Origin: Limnohabitans sp. Jir61
Lineage (GTDB): Bacteria; Pseudomonadota; Gammaproteobacteria; Burkholderiales; Burkholderiaceae_C
Length of the DNA stretch: 64,000 nt
Direction: 5' to 3'
Assembly: GCF_003063545.1 (NCBI RefSeq)
Contig: NZ_NESD01000001.1
Span: 558,001-622,000, forward strand
Shown: one piece after another, positions 42,614 through 52,754 of the stretch
How the letters are laid out: every line of letters begins with the position of its first letter
Numbering within the stretch: position 1 is the stretch's first letter
Notes under the pieces: generated by a model
Told to the model about the DNA's origin: nothing
What the model saw: only the letters and a program-made list of their open reading frames with translations
Databases searched by the model: none
Made by a program: the position numbers and the translations under genes

Positions 42614-43432
42614 TTAGCCCATCAAGTTCAGCAGCGCGGTTTCCACAGCCGCCGCTGCCACCAACGGATGCTCCATCGGAAACAGATGTGTGCCATCAAT
42701 CTTCATCACGCGGCCATGTGTGACGCGGCTGCTGAAATCTAAGCCTACTTGTTTCAACTCACGCGATTGCAAGCCGCCAACCAAGGCGGCTTTGCATTTG
42801 AGCGGGTGGCGTTTGAAGTAGGTTTCCAAGTGGTCGGGCAGGCCGTTGTAAATCGCGCTTTCCACATCGCGGTCAAAGCTCAACACGCGGCGTGTGCCTT
42901 GTGCGGTTTGTTCGTCGTGCGTGCCGTACTTCACGTAGTCTTGCAGCACTTGTGGGTGCCACTTGGCAAATGCTTTTTTGTGTTGAAAGTGTTCCAATAC
43001 TTCCGCTTCGCTGGCCCATGTGGTGCGGCGTTTGCGGCTGATGGCTGCCGGTGAGAACGCTTCTGCACCGGGCACGCGTTTACCTACTTTGAGCAGCTTG
43101 GCTTTCCAGCCACCCAGCATGGGCGAATCGAGCAGCACCACACCGCGCACCAGCTCGGGATGCTTGGCTGCCACCATCATGCTGAGGATGCCGCCCAACG
43201 AGTGGCCCACCAAAAACACGGGGCCGCTTTGCGCAGCCAAGGGTGTTGCAAAATCGGTCAGCTGCTGCACCAAGTGCGGCCAGTTGTCTGTGACGGGATA
43301 GCGCGGGTCGTGGCCAAATTTGTCGATGGCTTCCACATGAAAGCCGCGCGCGCGAACCGCGTCCAACATGACGCGATAGGTGCTGGCTGGAAAACTGTTG
43401 CCGTGCGAGAAAACGATGAGCGGTTGTGTCAT
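42614..43432 (-). CDS. Alpha/beta-fold hydrolase
   Basis: A 272-residue hydrolase. The oxyanion/HG segment is VFSHGNSFPASTYRVML, the nucleophile elbow is VGHSLGGILSMM, and the catalytic His is probably in DGTHLFPMEHP. The long lid region (SPAAISRKRRTTWASEAEV) is typical of ester or haloalkane-type hydrolases. The start at 43432 gives MTQPLIVFSHGN, the normal beginning of the fold. It starts five bases after the Anbu gene and is the last gene of a mutS-anbu-hydrolase unit. The substrate is unknown. Confidence 0.87.
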   Translation of the reverse strand: MTQPLIVFSHGNSFPASTYRVMLDAVRARGFHVEAIDKFGHDPRYPVTDNWPHLVQQLTDFATPLAAQSGPVFLVGHSLGGILSMMVAAKHPELVRGVVLLDSPMLGGWKAKLLKVGKRVPGAEAFSPAAISRKRRTTWASEAEVLEHFQHKKAFAKWHPQVLQDYVKYGTHDEQTAQGTRRVLSFDRDVESAIYNGLPDHLETYFKRHPLKCKAALVGGLQSRELKQVGLDFSSRVTHGRVMKIDGTHLFPMEHPLVAAAAVETALLNLMG

Positions 43433-43437
43433 GCCGG

Positions 43438-44265
43438 TCAGATGAGTTTGTCGTCTGGGGTTTGAATTTTCTTCAATGCTTGCACACGCTGTGCGGGTTG
43501 CAGCAAGGGCGTGGCAGTGGCCGCACCGTTCCACACGGGATCTTCAATGCCGTCAAACACTTCGCGCAGTTTGACGCCCCATGTGTTGTGCATCATCTGA
43601 AAGTACGGATTGTTTTCGTCAATGCAAACCACCTTGTCGCTCTCAAACTTGTCGGCTTCGTAAACCACCATATCGAGCGGCAGACCAACAGAGAGATTGG
43701 ACTTGAGGGTGGAGTCCATCGATACCAGCGCGCACTTGGCGGCTTCGTCCAGCGGAGTGTCTGGGTGCAACACGCGGTCAAGTACGGGCTTGCCGTATTT
43801 GGATTCGCCAATTTGGAAGTAGGGCGTTTCTGCCGTGGCTTCGATGAAGTTGCCGGGTGAGTACACCTGGAACAAACGCATGCCTTCGCCTGCAATTTGC
43901 CCACCAAAGATGAGCGACACATTGAAGTCCACGCCCGAGGCTTTGAGGGCTGCCGCATCGCGCTCGTGCACGCGGCGAATGGCTGCGCCCAAGACGCGCA
44001 CCGCATCAAACATGCTCTTGGCGTTCCAGATGGTGATGGGTTCGCTCTCGGGTGTGTCTTTGAGTTGCTCGACTTGCAAGATCTCACGCACCGATTGCGA
44101 GATGGACAAATTGCCGGCCGACAACAGGACCATGAAGCGGTCGCCCGGCTTTTCGTACACGATCATTTTGCGGAAGGTGCTGATTTGGTCGAGGCCCGCG
44201 TTGGTGCGTGAGTCAGACAAGAACACGAGGCCCGCTTTGAGTTTGATGCCGACGCAGTAGGTCAT
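43438..44265 (-). CDS. anbu: Anbu (proteasome-like Ntn-hydrolase)
   Basis: A 275-residue proteasome-type peptidase of the Anbu (ancestral beta-subunit) family. It begins [26 protein letters not shown]; Thr2 would be the N-terminal nucleophile after Met removal, with Asp18, Arg20 and a Lys in FRKMIVYEK nearby. The central [25 protein letters not shown] is family-typical. Anbu forms open helical rings rather than closed proteasome barrels. It normally sits beside genes for an alpha-E protein, a transglutaminase-like protein and an ATP-grasp protein; none is here. Instead its start overlaps the mutS stop by four bases. Confidence 0.9.
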   Translation of the reverse strand: MTYCVGIKLKAGLVFLSDSRTNAGLDQISTFRKMIVYEKPGDRFMVLLSAGNLSISQSVREILQVEQLKDTPESEPITIWNAKSMFDAVRVLGAAIRRVHERDAAALKASGVDFNVSLIFGGQIAGEGMRLFQVYSPGNFIEATAETPYFQIGESKYGKPVLDRVLHPDTPLDEAAKCALVSMDSTLKSNLSVGLPLDMVVYEADKFESDKVVCIDENNPYFQMMHNTWGVKLREVFDGIEDPVWNGAATATPLLQPAQRVQALKKIQTPDDKLI

Positions 44266-46961
44266 AAAAGTTTCTTCAGTTGATACAGGGCGTCCAACGC
44301 ATCGCGTGGACTGAGTTTGTCGGGGTCGATCTCGGCCAGCTTGGCTTGCAGCGGGCTGGGGCCCACATCGTCTTGCAACGGAGGTGGGGCAAAGAGGTCG
44401 ACTTGAACCTTCGATGCATCAGCCCCCGCTTCGAGCGAGGCCAATGCATGGCGGGCATGGCTGAGTACTGCAGAAGGCATGCCAGCTAAGCGAGCCACTT
44501 GGATACCGTAGCTGCGGCTGGCGGGGCCGGGTTGAATTTCGTGCAAGAACACAATGCTTGCGCCGCTTTCGGCCGCACTCACATGCACGTTCACCGCAGC
44601 GCGGTGGTTGGCAGGGAACTCGGTGAGTTCAAAGTAATGCGTGGCAAACAGCGTGAAGGCTTGGGTCTTGTCGTGCAAGTGCGTGGCAATGCCGCTGGCC
44701 AAGGCTAAGCCGTCGAAGGTGGACGTGCCGCGGCCAATCTCGTCCATCAACACCAAGCTGTGCGGCGTGGCAGCGTGCAAGATTTGCGCGGCCTCGGTCA
44801 TCTCGAGCATGAAGGTGGACTGCGCGTTGGCCAAATCGTCGGCCGCACCAATGCGGGTGTGGATGGCGTCAATCGGGCCTAAGCGGCAAGCGGTGGCTGG
44901 CACGTGGCTGCCAATGCTGGCCAGCAACACGATGATGGCCACTTGGCGCATGTAGGTCGACTTACCGCCCATGTTGGGGCCAGTGATGACTTGCATGCGG
45001 TGCAGGTGGCCCAGCCGCGTGTCGTTGGCAATGAAGGTTTTGGCAGCGCCGCCAGCCACCACGCCGTGTGTTTCGGCCAAGCGGGCTTCCACCACGGGGT
45101 GGCGGCCTTGCGCGATTTCAATGCACGGTGTTTTGACAAACTCAGGTGCGCACCAGCCGAGTGTGAGCGAGCGTTCGGCCAAGGCGCACAGTGCGTCGAG
45201 CGTGGCCACGGCTTGCGCCAAGCGGGTGAGGGCGGGCACAAACTGCTGCAAGGTGTCGAGCAGTTGCTCGAACAAAAACTTCTCGCGTGCTAGGGCGCGC
45301 TCTTGAGCGCTGAGTGCTTTGTCTTCAAAGGCTTTGAGCTCTGGCGTGATGAAGCGCTCGGCGTTCTTCAAAGTTTGGCGGCGCGTGTAGTCGGCCGGCA
45401 CTTTGTCGATCTGGCCTTGCGTGACCTCGATGTAAAAGCCGTGCACCTTGTTGAACTGCACGCGCAGGTTGGCAATGCCAGTGCGTTCGCGTTCTCGGGC
45501 TTCGAGTTCGAGCAAGAAACCGTCGCAGTTGTTTTGGATGGCGCGCAGCTCGTCGAGGTCTGCGTCATAGCCGTGGCCGATGACGCCACCATCGCGCACC
45601 AAGACGGCGGGCTCGGGCAGCAAAGCGCGTTCGAGCAATGCACCGCATTCGGGCGGTACGCACATGTCTTGGGCTATCTGCACTAAAAGCGTGGGCGGCA
45701 GACCGCTCTGCTGCGTGTCCCCCGCTCGCTGCGCGAGCTCCTCCTTGACCTCCGCAGAGCGGCCTGCCGCCCCCGCTTTTGGTGAAGTAGGAATGAGCGG
45801 CTGAATGCGTAACGCCTTTTGCAGTGCTTGGCCCAGCGACACCAATTCACGCGGACGTACTTGGCGCAGCGACACGCGGGCGCTGATGCGCTGCACATCG
45901 CCTGAGCCTTTGAGGGCGTCGCGCAGCACTTTGTAGCTTTGCGTGCGGTTGTCTTGCAGCGCTTCAATAGCAGCCAAGCGGTGCATGGCTTGGCTGCGAT
46001 CTCGCTCGGGCGAGAGCAACCAGTTTTTGAGCTGGCGGCTGCCCATGCCCGTCATGCAGGTGTCGAGCAACGAGAACAAGGTGGGCGAGTCTTCGCCACG
46101 CAGGGTTTGGGTCAGCTCTAGGTTGCGGCGGGTGGTGAGCGGCAGGTCGATCAGCGCATCGTTGCGTGCCACGTACACGCCATGCACGTGTGTGAGTGCG
46201 CGGCCTTGGGTGTGTTCGGCGTAAGCCAGCAGTGCGGCGGCGGCGGCATGGGCTTGCACCACATCTTGCGCGTTCCACGCATTGAGTGACGCGGCTTGCA
46301 AATGCTCCAGCAGCTTGCGGCCACCTAAAGCGGCATCAAACTGAAACGCCGGACGCACTTGGGCGGGCAGGCCAAGGTTGCTGCAAAAGTTTTTCAGCTG
46401 TTGCTCAAACGCAGGGCTAACCTCGGCGCTGTAAATGATTTCGCTGGGGGCCACGCGGGCAATCCAGTTGGGCAACTCAGACGTGTCGCACTCGGCCAAA
46501 TGCACCAAGCCTTGGGTGACGCTGAGCCACGCCAAGCCGCAACCGGCGCGGTCGCTTTGGTGAATGGCCAATACGTAGGCTTCGGTTTTGTCGCTGAGTA
46601 GCGCACTGTCGGTCAGCGTGCCTGGCGTGACCACGCGCACCACTTTGCGCTCGACAGGGCCTTTGCTCGCACCCACATCGCCCACTTGCTCGCAAATCGC
46701 CACGGATTCGCCGAGCTTGATCAGGCGTGAGAGGTATGTTTCGAGAGAGTGAAATGGCACACCGGCCATCACCACGGGCTCGCCGTTGGATTGGCCGCGT
46801 TGCGTGAGCGTGATGTCGAGCAGGCGCGTGACCTTCTCTGCATCCGCAAAGAACAACTCGTAAAAGTCGCCCATGCGGTAGAACAACAGCGTCTCGGGGT
46901 GGTCAGCTTTGAGCCCCAAGTACTGCTGCATCATGGGTGTGTGCCCAGACAAATCACGCAT
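44262..46961 (-). CDS. mutS: DNA mismatch repair protein MutS
   Basis: An 899-residue mismatch-recognition ATPase. The mismatch-binding Phe-X-Glu is in [12 protein letters not shown] near residue 33, Walker A is [13 protein letters not shown], Walker B is [16 protein letters not shown], and the C-terminus ([16 protein letters not shown]) is the tetramer motif. E. coli MutS has 853 residues. The excess is largely a 34-residue Pro/Gly/Glu-rich insert at about residues 393-427, encoded by a palindromic DNA element within the lever domain. The start at 46961 ([18 protein letters not shown]) fits the family; longer in-frame extensions overlap the suhB gene. Confidence 0.95.
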   Translation of the reverse strand: MRDLSGHTPMMQQYLGLKADHPETLLFYRMGDFYELFFADAEKVTRLLDITLTQRGQSNGEPVVMAGVPFHSLETYLSRLIKLGESVAICEQVGDVGASKGPVERKVVRVVTPGTLTDSALLSDKTEAYVLAIHQSDRAGCGLAWLSVTQGLVHLAECDTSELPNWIARVAPSEIIYSAEVSPAFEQQLKNFCSNLGLPAQVRPAFQFDAALGGRKLLEHLQAASLNAWNAQDVVQAHAAAAALLAYAEHTQGRALTHVHGVYVARNDALIDLPLTTRRNLELTQTLRGEDSPTLFSLLDTCMTGMGSRQLKNWLLSPERDRSQAMHRLAAIEALQDNRTQSYKVLRDALKGSGDVQRISARVSLRQVRPRELVSLGQALQKALRIQPLIPTSPKAGAAGRSAEVKEELAQRAGDTQQSGLPPTLLVQIAQDMCVPPECGALLERALLPEPAVLVRDGGVIGHGYDADLDELRAIQNNCDGFLLELEARERERTGIANLRVQFNKVHGFYIEVTQGQIDKVPADYTRRQTLKNAERFITPELKAFEDKALSAQERALAREKFLFEQLLDTLQQFVPALTRLAQAVATLDALCALAERSLTLGWCAPEFVKTPCIEIAQGRHPVVEARLAETHGVVAGGAAKTFIANDTRLGHLHRMQVITGPNMGGKSTYMRQVAIIVLLASIGSHVPATACRLGPIDAIHTRIGAADDLANAQSTFMLEMTEAAQILHAATPHSLVLMDEIGRGTSTFDGLALASGIATHLHDKTQAFTLFATHYFELTEFPANHRAAVNVHVSAAESGASIVFLHEIQPGPASRSYGIQVARLAGMPSAVLSHARHALASLEAGADASKVQVDLFAPPPLQDDVGPSPLQAKLAEIDPDKLSPRDALDALYQLKKLL
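45682..45783. repeat. 102-bp palindromic element inserted in frame in mutS
   Basis: The 30-base ends (45682-45711 and 45754-45783) are inverted repeats matching at 27 of 30 positions, with a common core GGGCGGCAG-N-CCGCTCTGC. The 42-base centre contains a second hairpin, GCTCGC-TGC-GCGAGC (45724-45738). The length is an exact multiple of three, it contains no stop in the mutS frame, and it coincides with residues that have no counterpart in MutS of other bacteria. This resembles mobile palindromic repeats (REP/RPE-like) that tolerate insertion into genes. Confidence 0.75.
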
Positions 46962-46990
46962 CGCAGTGCCTGCCAGAAGTATGGAACGAG

Positions 46991-47884
46991 TTACAGCGGC
47001 GCGTCTGGCGCTTGGCGTGAGATGCTCAAAGTTTTGGCCGCTGTGCTGGCCGCACGCTTGTCGTCTGCGCCTGCAAACTTGGAGTACTTGGTGGTGAGTG
47101 GCACCAACTGTGCGTAGATGCGGGGAGGTGCGGCCAAGCACTCTTCGTGCTCAAGGTAAGGGCCTTCGCCTGTGAAGTTGCTCACCAAACCACCGGCTTC
47201 GGTGATGAGTAATGCGCCTGCGGCCATGTCCCAAGGCTTCAAGCCGAGTTCAAAGAAACCATCGCTGAAACCTGCGGCCACATAGGCCAAGTCGAGCGCA
47301 GCAGCACCAGGGCGGCGCAGGCCAGCGGTGCGTTGCATGATGTCGCCCATCAAGCTGAGGTATTTGTTGAAGTCGTCACCTGGGCGGAAAGGAAAGCCCG
47401 TGGCCAGCAAACACTCTTCCAAGCGGGTGCGCTTGCTCACGCGGATGCGGCGGTCGTTCATGAACGCGCCACGGCCTTTGGTGGCGGTGAACAAGTCGTT
47501 GCGGGTCGGGTCGTAAATGACGGCTTGCTCTAAGCGGCCTTGCACTTGCAAAGCGATGCTCACGCAGTAGTAGGGGAAGCCGTGGATGAAGTTGGTCGTG
47601 CCATCGAGCGGGTCGATGATCCAGATGTGGTCTGCGTTAGGGTTGCCGTGCATGCTGCCGGACTCTTCGGCCAAGATGCCGTGGTCGGGGTAGGCGGTGA
47701 GCAGGGTTTCGATAATGACGCGTTCGCTGTTTTGATCAACTTCAGTCACAAAGTCGTTCACTTGCTTCTGTGAAATACGCACAGCTTCCACGTCGAGCGC
47801 AGCGCGGTTGATGATGGCGCCTGCGGCGCGTGCAGCCTTGACGGCCACATTGAGCATGGGGTGTACAGAAGAAGAGGACGACAT
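46991..47884 (-). CDS. suhB: Inositol-1-monophosphatase SuhB
   Basis: A 297-residue lithium-sensitive phosphatase-fold protein. Metal-binding motifs are EESG (motif near residue 73), [20 protein letters not shown] and the C-terminal [17 protein letters not shown]. In E. coli SuhB also works in rRNA antitermination with NusA. The last 30 residues (after [10 protein letters not shown]) extend beyond the usual end and look disordered. It is divergent from trmJ across a 104-base gap that must hold both promoters. Confidence 0.94.
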   Translation of the reverse strand: MSSSSSVHPMLNVAVKAARAAGAIINRAALDVEAVRISQKQVNDFVTEVDQNSERVIIETLLTAYPDHGILAEESGSMHGNPNADHIWIIDPLDGTTNFIHGFPYYCVSIALQVQGRLEQAVIYDPTRNDLFTATKGRGAFMNDRRIRVSKRTRLEECLLATGFPFRPGDDFNKYLSLMGDIMQRTAGLRRPGAAALDLAYVAAGFSDGFFELGLKPWDMAAGALLITEAGGLVSNFTGEGPYLEHEECLAAPPRIYAQLVPLTTKYSKFAGADDKRAASTAAKTLSISRQAPDAPL

Positions 47885-47988
47885 AGATTTTGTGAAGAGC
47901 TGGCCTTGGCAGACCGAAGATGAACGCCCGGCGATGCGGGCGGCGACAATGGGGCAGATTTTACGCGCTAAGACTTACAAAAACATCT

Positions 47989-48765
47989 ATGAAAACCCGC
48001 TTCATCCTAATAAACACCAGCCACGCCGGCAACGTGGGCGCTACCGCCCGCGCCATGAAGGTGATGGGTTTCACCGATTTGGTGCTGGTCGCGCCCCGTT
48101 GGGACAACGTGCTGCGCCGTGAAGAGACCATCCAACGTGCCAGCGGCGCCCTAGACGTGCTGGCCAATGCCCGTGTGGTGGCGACTTTGGATGAAGCGAT
48201 TGATGGACTGCACCACCTGTGCGCCACTGCCATGACGCCCCGCGACTTTGGCCCGCCCACGTTGGAGCCGCGCCCCCACTTTGCCGCCTTGGCCGCCGAG
48301 CACAAGCACAACGCCGACTTTGGCGTGGGTTTTTTGTTTGGCTCCGAGCGCTTTGGCATGCGCAACGAAGATGTGTACCGCTGCCACACCTGCCTGAGCA
48401 TTCCGACGGACCCGAAGTTTGGTTCGCTGAACTTAGGCGCTGCGGTGCAGGTGTTGGCTTATGACTGGCGGGAGGCATTGGGCGGGCTTGCCACGATGTT
48501 GCCTTCTGAAGAAATTGCGCCCGCAGCGCAAGAATCCACACCCTTGGCCGATGCCCAACAACTCGCAGGCTTGCTCGACCACTGGCAGCAGTCGCTGACG
48601 GACATTGGCTTTTTAGACCCAGAAGCGCCGAAGAAACTCATGCCACGCTTGAACCAGCTGTTCAACCGTGCACAGGTCACACAAGAGGAAATTCACATCT
48701 TGCGTGGCATTGCCAAGACCATGTCGCAAGTCGCCAAAACCGCTGCTGAAAAAAGTAGCGGGTGA
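47989..48765 (+). CDS. trmJ: tRNA (cytidine/uridine-2'-O-)-methyltransferase TrmJ
   Basis: SPOUT-class enzyme that methylates the ribose at tRNA position 32. The 258-residue protein begins MKTRFILINTSHAGNVGATARAMKVMGF, and the knot motifs are VGFLFGSERFGMRNEDVYRCHTCLSIPTDPKFGSLNLGAAVQVLAYD. The start at 47989 places the first beta strand right at the N-terminus. It is followed by cysE after 21 bases, an order seen in many betaproteobacteria. Confidence 0.92.
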   Translation: MKTRFILINTSHAGNVGATARAMKVMGFTDLVLVAPRWDNVLRREETIQRASGALDVLANARVVATLDEAIDGLHHLCATAMTPRDFGPPTLEPRPHFAALAAEHKHNADFGVGFLFGSERFGMRNEDVYRCHTCLSIPTDPKFGSLNLGAAVQVLAYDWREALGGLATMLPSEEIAPAAQESTPLADAQQLAGLLDHWQQSLTDIGFLDPEAPKKLMPRLNQLFNRAQVTQEEIHILRGIAKTMSQVAKTAAEKSSG

Positions 48766-48786
48766 GGCAACGATAATCAAGCCACT

Positions 48787-49557
48787 ATGTTTTCACGCCT
48801 ACGCTCTGATGTTCAATGCATTTTGGACCGCGACCCAGCTGCTCGAAGCCGCTGGGAAGTGCTGACTTGCTACCCTGGCTTGCATGCGGTGTTGCTGCAC
48901 CGCTTGGCACACGGTTGCTGGAACATCGGCTTCAAGTGGTTGGGCCGCTTCATTTCGCACATTTCGCGCTGGTTCACCGGCATTGAAATCCACCCCGCCG
49001 CCAAGATTGGCGACCGCGTGTTTTTCGACCACGCCATGGGCGTGGTGGTGGGCGAGACCGCCGAAATTGGTGACGGCTGCACCATTTACCAAGGCGTGAC
49101 CTTGGGTGGCACGTCGCTCTACAAAGGCGAAAAGCGCCATCCCACCTTGGGCAAAGACGTGGTGATTGGCGCAGGCGCCAAAGTGTTGGGCGGCTTCACT
49201 GTGGGCGACGGTGCCAAAGTGGGCAGCAATGCAGTGGTAACCAAGCCCGTGCCTGCTGGCGCGACCGCCGTGGGCAACCCTGCACGCATCATTCAAGCTG
49301 AGACGGACGCAAAACGCGAAGAGGCCGCTTCGAAGATGGGCTTCTCAGCTTACGGCGTCACACAAAACGACGACCCCGTGAGCCAAGCCATGCGTGGCTT
49401 GATTGACAACGCGACGTCACAAGAACACCAAATTGCTTTGTTGTGGAAAGCCATTGAACAGCTTTCTTCAGGTCAAGCCAAACCCGATTGCGTGCCCACT
49501 GACGCCGCTCGTCAAGAGCACTTTGAGGCGGCACGTATCAACCAATTGCTAGATTGA
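48787..49557 (+). CDS. cysE: Serine O-acetyltransferase
   Basis: Acetylates serine with acetyl-CoA in the first step of cysteine synthesis. The 256-residue protein has an N-terminal helical region ([21 protein letters not shown]) and a left-handed parallel beta-helix of hexapeptide repeats ([46 protein letters not shown]) with the catalytic Asp-His pair (FFDHA). About 70 extra C-terminal residues follow the hexapeptide domain. CysE's end normally mediates complex formation with CysK; here the final residues are NQLLD rather than a terminal Ile. Confidence 0.94.
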   Translation: MFSRLRSDVQCILDRDPAARSRWEVLTCYPGLHAVLLHRLAHGCWNIGFKWLGRFISHISRWFTGIEIHPAAKIGDRVFFDHAMGVVVGETAEIGDGCTIYQGVTLGGTSLYKGEKRHPTLGKDVVIGAGAKVLGGFTVGDGAKVGSNAVVTKPVPAGATAVGNPARIIQAETDAKREEAASKMGFSAYGVTQNDDPVSQAMRGLIDNATSQEHQIALLWKAIEQLSSGQAKPDCVPTDAARQEHFEAARINQLLD

Positions 49558-49561
49558 AACT

Positions 49562-49954
49562 ATGGCGATGTTTTTGAATGTTTTCCCAAAACGCATTTGG
49601 GCTACGCTAAATCCTGAAGGCGTGTTTGAAGGGCAAATGACTTTCAATTTAGAACAATATGGATTGGTATTGACCGATTCAGTATGTGATCTCACGATCG
49701 CACAAGATTCGGTGATCATTGATCAATGGAAGATTTTTGTGAAACCAATTCACAGTGTTGATATGCCGCATTTCGATCAATTTGTGAAAGCGTTAAATAG
49801 TTATGTGTTCGATGTATTGAAGTTTCAGCCCAGCAAGTCAGCCACTGGCAACGATTTGCCCATGGTGAAATTATTTTTCGATGGCATTTATTTTGATATG
49901 TCAGGCGTTGAGCCAGTCGTTCAAAAAATACCGACAGCGCCAAGTCAAAAGTAA
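49562..49954 (+). CDS. Hypothetical protein, 130 residues
   Basis: Not recognised. It begins MAMFLNVFPKRIWATLNPEG and has no signal peptide or membrane helix; the centre is rich in aromatic and acidic residues. The DNA is visibly richer in A and T than neighbouring cysE and mog. It starts four bases after the cysE stop, so it would be read with it, and ends at a strong terminator. Confidence 0.6.
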   Translation: MAMFLNVFPKRIWATLNPEGVFEGQMTFNLEQYGLVLTDSVCDLTIAQDSVIIDQWKIFVKPIHSVDMPHFDQFVKALNSYVFDVLKFQPSKSATGNDLPMVKLFFDGIYFDMSGVEPVVQKIPTAPSQK

Positions 49955-49979
49955 AAAAGCCCGCAGTTGCGGGCTTTTT
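49954..49979. terminator. Bidirectional intrinsic terminator
   Basis: AAAAAGCCCGC (49954-49964) and GCGGGCTTTTT (49969-49979) form an 11-bp stem with loop AGTT. Flanking A and T runs let it end both the rightward trmJ-cysE-hypothetical unit and the leftward darP-mog unit. Confidence 0.93.
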
Positions 49980-49994
49980 AATTAGGTAAGTTTC

Positions 49995-50615
49995 TTAAAC
50001 GCGTTTCGAATTCAGTGCCGTTTTGGGACGCCAGCCTTTACAAAACTCGTCACGCGTTTCCATGTACGGGCCGCCGATCAAGTCGATGCAATAGGGCACA
50101 GCCGCAAACACGCCGTCTACCAGTTGCTTGCCATCTGCGTCTTTCAACCCGCCCAAGGTTTCTTGAATGGATTTGGGCTGGCCTGGCAAGTTGATGATCA
50201 GCGTCTCATCGCGAATCACCGCCACTTGGCGTGACAGGATGGCGGTGGGCACAAACTTCAAACTCACTTGGCGCATTTGTTCGCCAAAGCCCGGCATTTC
50301 TTTGTGAGCCACGGCCAACGTGGCCTCGGGCGTCACGTCACGCTTGGCGGGACCTGTGCCGCCGGTGGTGAGCACCAAGGCGCAACCGGCATCGACCAAC
50401 TCAATCAGCGCTTGGCTGATGGTGGCTTGCTCGTCGGGAATCAGGCGCTCGACGTATTCAATCGGGTTGTACAAAGCATGGCCCAGCCAATCGCGCAGGG
50501 CGGGCAGGCCTTTGTCTTCGTAAGTGCCGCTAGAGGCACGGTCGCTGATGGACACGATGCCAACCTTGATGGTGTCGCAACGGGCATCGGTGGTTGGCAA
50601 AGTGTTATCTGTCAT
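49995..50615 (-). CDS. mog: Molybdopterin adenylyltransferase Mog
   Basis: Activates molybdopterin with ATP before molybdate insertion. The 206-residue MogA-type protein has KVGIVSISDRASSGTYEDKGLPAL at the start, the MPT-binding motif LVLTTGGTGPAKRDVTPEATLAV and the late INLPGQPKSIQETL. Its start codon overlaps the darP stop by four bases. Confidence 0.94.
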   Translation of the reverse strand: MTDNTLPTTDARCDTIKVGIVSISDRASSGTYEDKGLPALRDWLGHALYNPIEYVERLIPDEQATISQALIELVDAGCALVLTTGGTGPAKRDVTPEATLAVAHKEMPGFGEQMRQVSLKFVPTAILSRQVAVIRDETLIINLPGQPKSIQETLGGLKDADGKQLVDGVFAAVPYCIDLIGGPYMETRDEFCKGWRPKTALNSKRV

Positions 50616-51286
50616 GGCTTGTAGCTTTCTTCGTCGTCTTCTGGTCTGTGCATCGCGTCTTCGGCCAAGTTCATCTGTTCTTTGATCAATTGAAAAATCT
50701 CACGATACGAACGGCTTTGGCGCGGTAGCAAACCTTTGGCAATGTCGGCTTTAGACGTGACATCGTCTTTGCGCGCTTGTCGCACCAAAGCACGCAGCTG
50801 TTGGCTGTCAGTGCTGGGGTAGTCGTTCATCCACTCTTGCAAAGCGGTGTCTTCGGCCAGCAGGCGGTCACGCCAGCTCTCAGCCAAGTGCAGGGCTAAG
50901 GTGTCTTTGGTGCTGCCCATGCGTTGCTCGTTGAGCGCGTCTTTGACGGCTTCCACTGATTCTTCGCTGAGCTTGCGCATGAGCTTGCCGACAAACTGCA
51001 TTTGACGGCGCTTGCCTTCAAAGTTGGTGATGCGGCGGGCTTCGGCCAATGCTTCGCGCAACAGGTCGGTGATGTGGCCTTGGGTGTTCAGGCGGTCCAT
51101 CAGTTCGGTACGCAGCGTGAGCAACTCGACGCCCAAGTCTTGGCGGTCGTCGCTGTCTTTTTTGCGGTCGGTGCGGCTCAGGCCCTCTGTGCCTTTGAGT
51201 TCGGCTTTGAGTTCGAGGTCGAGTTCGCTGCCTTCAGCTACAAACTGGCCTCGGACAAAGTAACCTTTTTTGGGTTTACGTGACAT
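50612..51286 (-). CDS. darP: Ribosome-associated protein DarP (YjgA, DUF615)
   Basis: Dual-action ribosomal maturation protein involved in late assembly of the 50S subunit. The 224-residue protein begins MSRKPKKGYFVRGQFV and has the family helical core (LPRQSRSYREIFQLIKEQM near the C-terminus, RRQMQFVGKLMRKL centrally). It is divergent from pmbA; the yjgA-pmbA pair is conserved across proteobacteria, which supports both calls. Its end overlaps mog. Confidence 0.93.
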   Translation of the reverse strand: MSRKPKKGYFVRGQFVAEGSELDLELKAELKGTEGLSRTDRKKDSDDRQDLGVELLTLRTELMDRLNTQGHITDLLREALAEARRITNFEGKRRQMQFVGKLMRKLSEESVEAVKDALNEQRMGSTKDTLALHLAESWRDRLLAEDTALQEWMNDYPSTDSQQLRALVRQARKDDVTSKADIAKGLLPRQSRSYREIFQLIKEQMNLAEDAMHRPEDDEESYKP

Positions 51287-51365
51287 AAATTGGGGGGCTT
51301 TAAATAGATCGGTTTGCCCTTCAAAACAAAGAGCAAACGCTGTGACAAGTATCATAGCCGCCGAT

Positions 51366-52754
51366 ATGACCAAAGCCACCAAATCCCAAGCCTCATCCCA
51401 CACGCCTGCCCAAGGTTTCAGCTACAGCCGCGAGCACTTCGAGTCTCTCGTCGATGCAGCCCTGAAGCACGCCAAAAAGCTGGGGGCCACCGATGCGGGG
51501 GCCGATGCGTCAGAAGGCTGTGGTTTGAGCGTGTCGGTGCGCAAAGGCGAGCTAGAAAACGTCGAACGCAACCGCGACAAATCGCTAGGTGTGACGGTGT
51601 ATTTGGGTCACCGCCGAGGCAATGCCAGCACGTCAGACTTTTCGCAAGCTGCGATTGAGCGCACCGTGCAAGCGGCCTACGACATTGCCCGCTTCACCGC
51701 AGAAGACCCCGTGGCTGGCTTGCCCGACGAAAAAGACATTGCCACCCACCACCCCGATTTGGATTTGTTCCACCCTTGGAACATCACCAGCGCAGACGCT
51801 GCCACCCTCGCCCTGCGTTGCGAAGCTGCCGCCATGCAAACCGACAAGCGCATCACCAACAGCGAAGGTGCAGCGGTGTCGGCCCAGCAAAGCCATTTTT
51901 TCAGCGCGCACACCCACGGCTTTCGCGGTGGCTATGCCAGCTCACGTCACACCATTTCGGTAGCCCCGATTGCGGGCAAAGGTGACAGTATGCAGCGCGA
52001 CGCGTGGTACAGCTCCATGCGTGACGCCCATGAATTGGCTTCACCTGAGTCCGTTGGCCGCTATGCCGCAGAGCGTGCGTTGAGCCGTTTGAAGTCGCGC
52101 AAGATTGCTACGATTGAATGCCCCGTGTTGTTTGAAGCGCCTGTGGCCGCAGGTTTGCTGGGCGGTTTTGTACAAGCCGTGAGCGGCGGTGCGCTGTACC
52201 GCAAGAGCACCTTCTTGCTCGATTCGTTGGGCACCACGGTGTTCCCCCAACACATCGACATTTCAGAAGACCCGTTTGTCATGCGCGGCAAAGGCAGTTC
52301 GCCGTTTGACGACGAAGGCGTGACCGTTCGCGCACGCCGCGTGGTGGATGCTGGCCGTGTGGAAGGCTACTTCCTCAGCAGCTACACCGCGCGCAAACTG
52401 GGTATGCCCACCACGGGTAACTCGGGTGGTTCACATAACTTGGTGATGTCCTCACGTCTCACACAAAGCGCAGACGACCTGGATGCCATGTTGAAAAAAC
52501 TGGGTACGGGTTTGTTTGTGATTGAGTTGATGGGCCAAGGCGTGAACTACGTGACGGGCGATTACTCACGCGGTGCCAGCGGCTTTTGGGTGGAGAACGG
52601 GCGCATTGCGTACCCCGTGCAAGAGATCACCATTGCGGGGAACATGAAAGACATGTTCCAAGGCATCGAAGCCATTGGTGCTGACGCTTACACGATGGGG
52701 GCCAAGACGATTGGTTCCGTGTTGATCAATCGCATGAAGGTGGCTGGCAGTTAA
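51366..52754 (+). CDS. pmbA: TldE/PmbA family protein
   Basis: A 462-residue partner of the TldD metalloprotease, needed for maturation of some modified peptides such as microcin B17 and for CcdA degradation in E. coli. It has no HExxH motif, as expected for the non-catalytic PmbA half. Family stretches are GLSVSVRKGELENVERNRDKSLGVTVYLGHRRGNASTSD and GKGSSPFDDEGV. I chose the ATG at 51366. The stop overlaps the convergent lipase gene by four bases. TldD is not in the window. Confidence 0.94.
   Translation: MTKATKSQASSHTPAQGFSYSREHFESLVDAALKHAKKLGATDAGADASEGCGLSVSVRKGELENVERNRDKSLGVTVYLGHRRGNASTSDFSQAAIERTVQAAYDIARFTAEDPVAGLPDEKDIATHHPDLDLFHPWNITSADAATLALRCEAAAMQTDKRITNSEGAAVSAQQSHFFSAHTHGFRGGYASSRHTISVAPIAGKGDSMQRDAWYSSMRDAHELASPESVGRYAAERALSRLKSRKIATIECPVLFEAPVAAGLLGGFVQAVSGGALYRKSTFLLDSLGTTVFPQHIDISEDPFVMRGKGSSPFDDEGVTVRARRVVDAGRVEGYFLSSYTARKLGMPTTGNSGGSHNLVMSSRLTQSADDLDAMLKKLGTGLFVIELMGQGVNYVTGDYSRGASGFWVENGRIAYPVQEITIAGNMKDMFQGIEAIGADAYTMGAKTIGSVLINRMKVAGS

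Noticed and set aside
45682-45783. The mutS insert as an insertion sequence or a frameshift artefact
   Set aside because: It is far too short for a transposase, has no target duplication that I can see, and keeps the reading frame on both sides.
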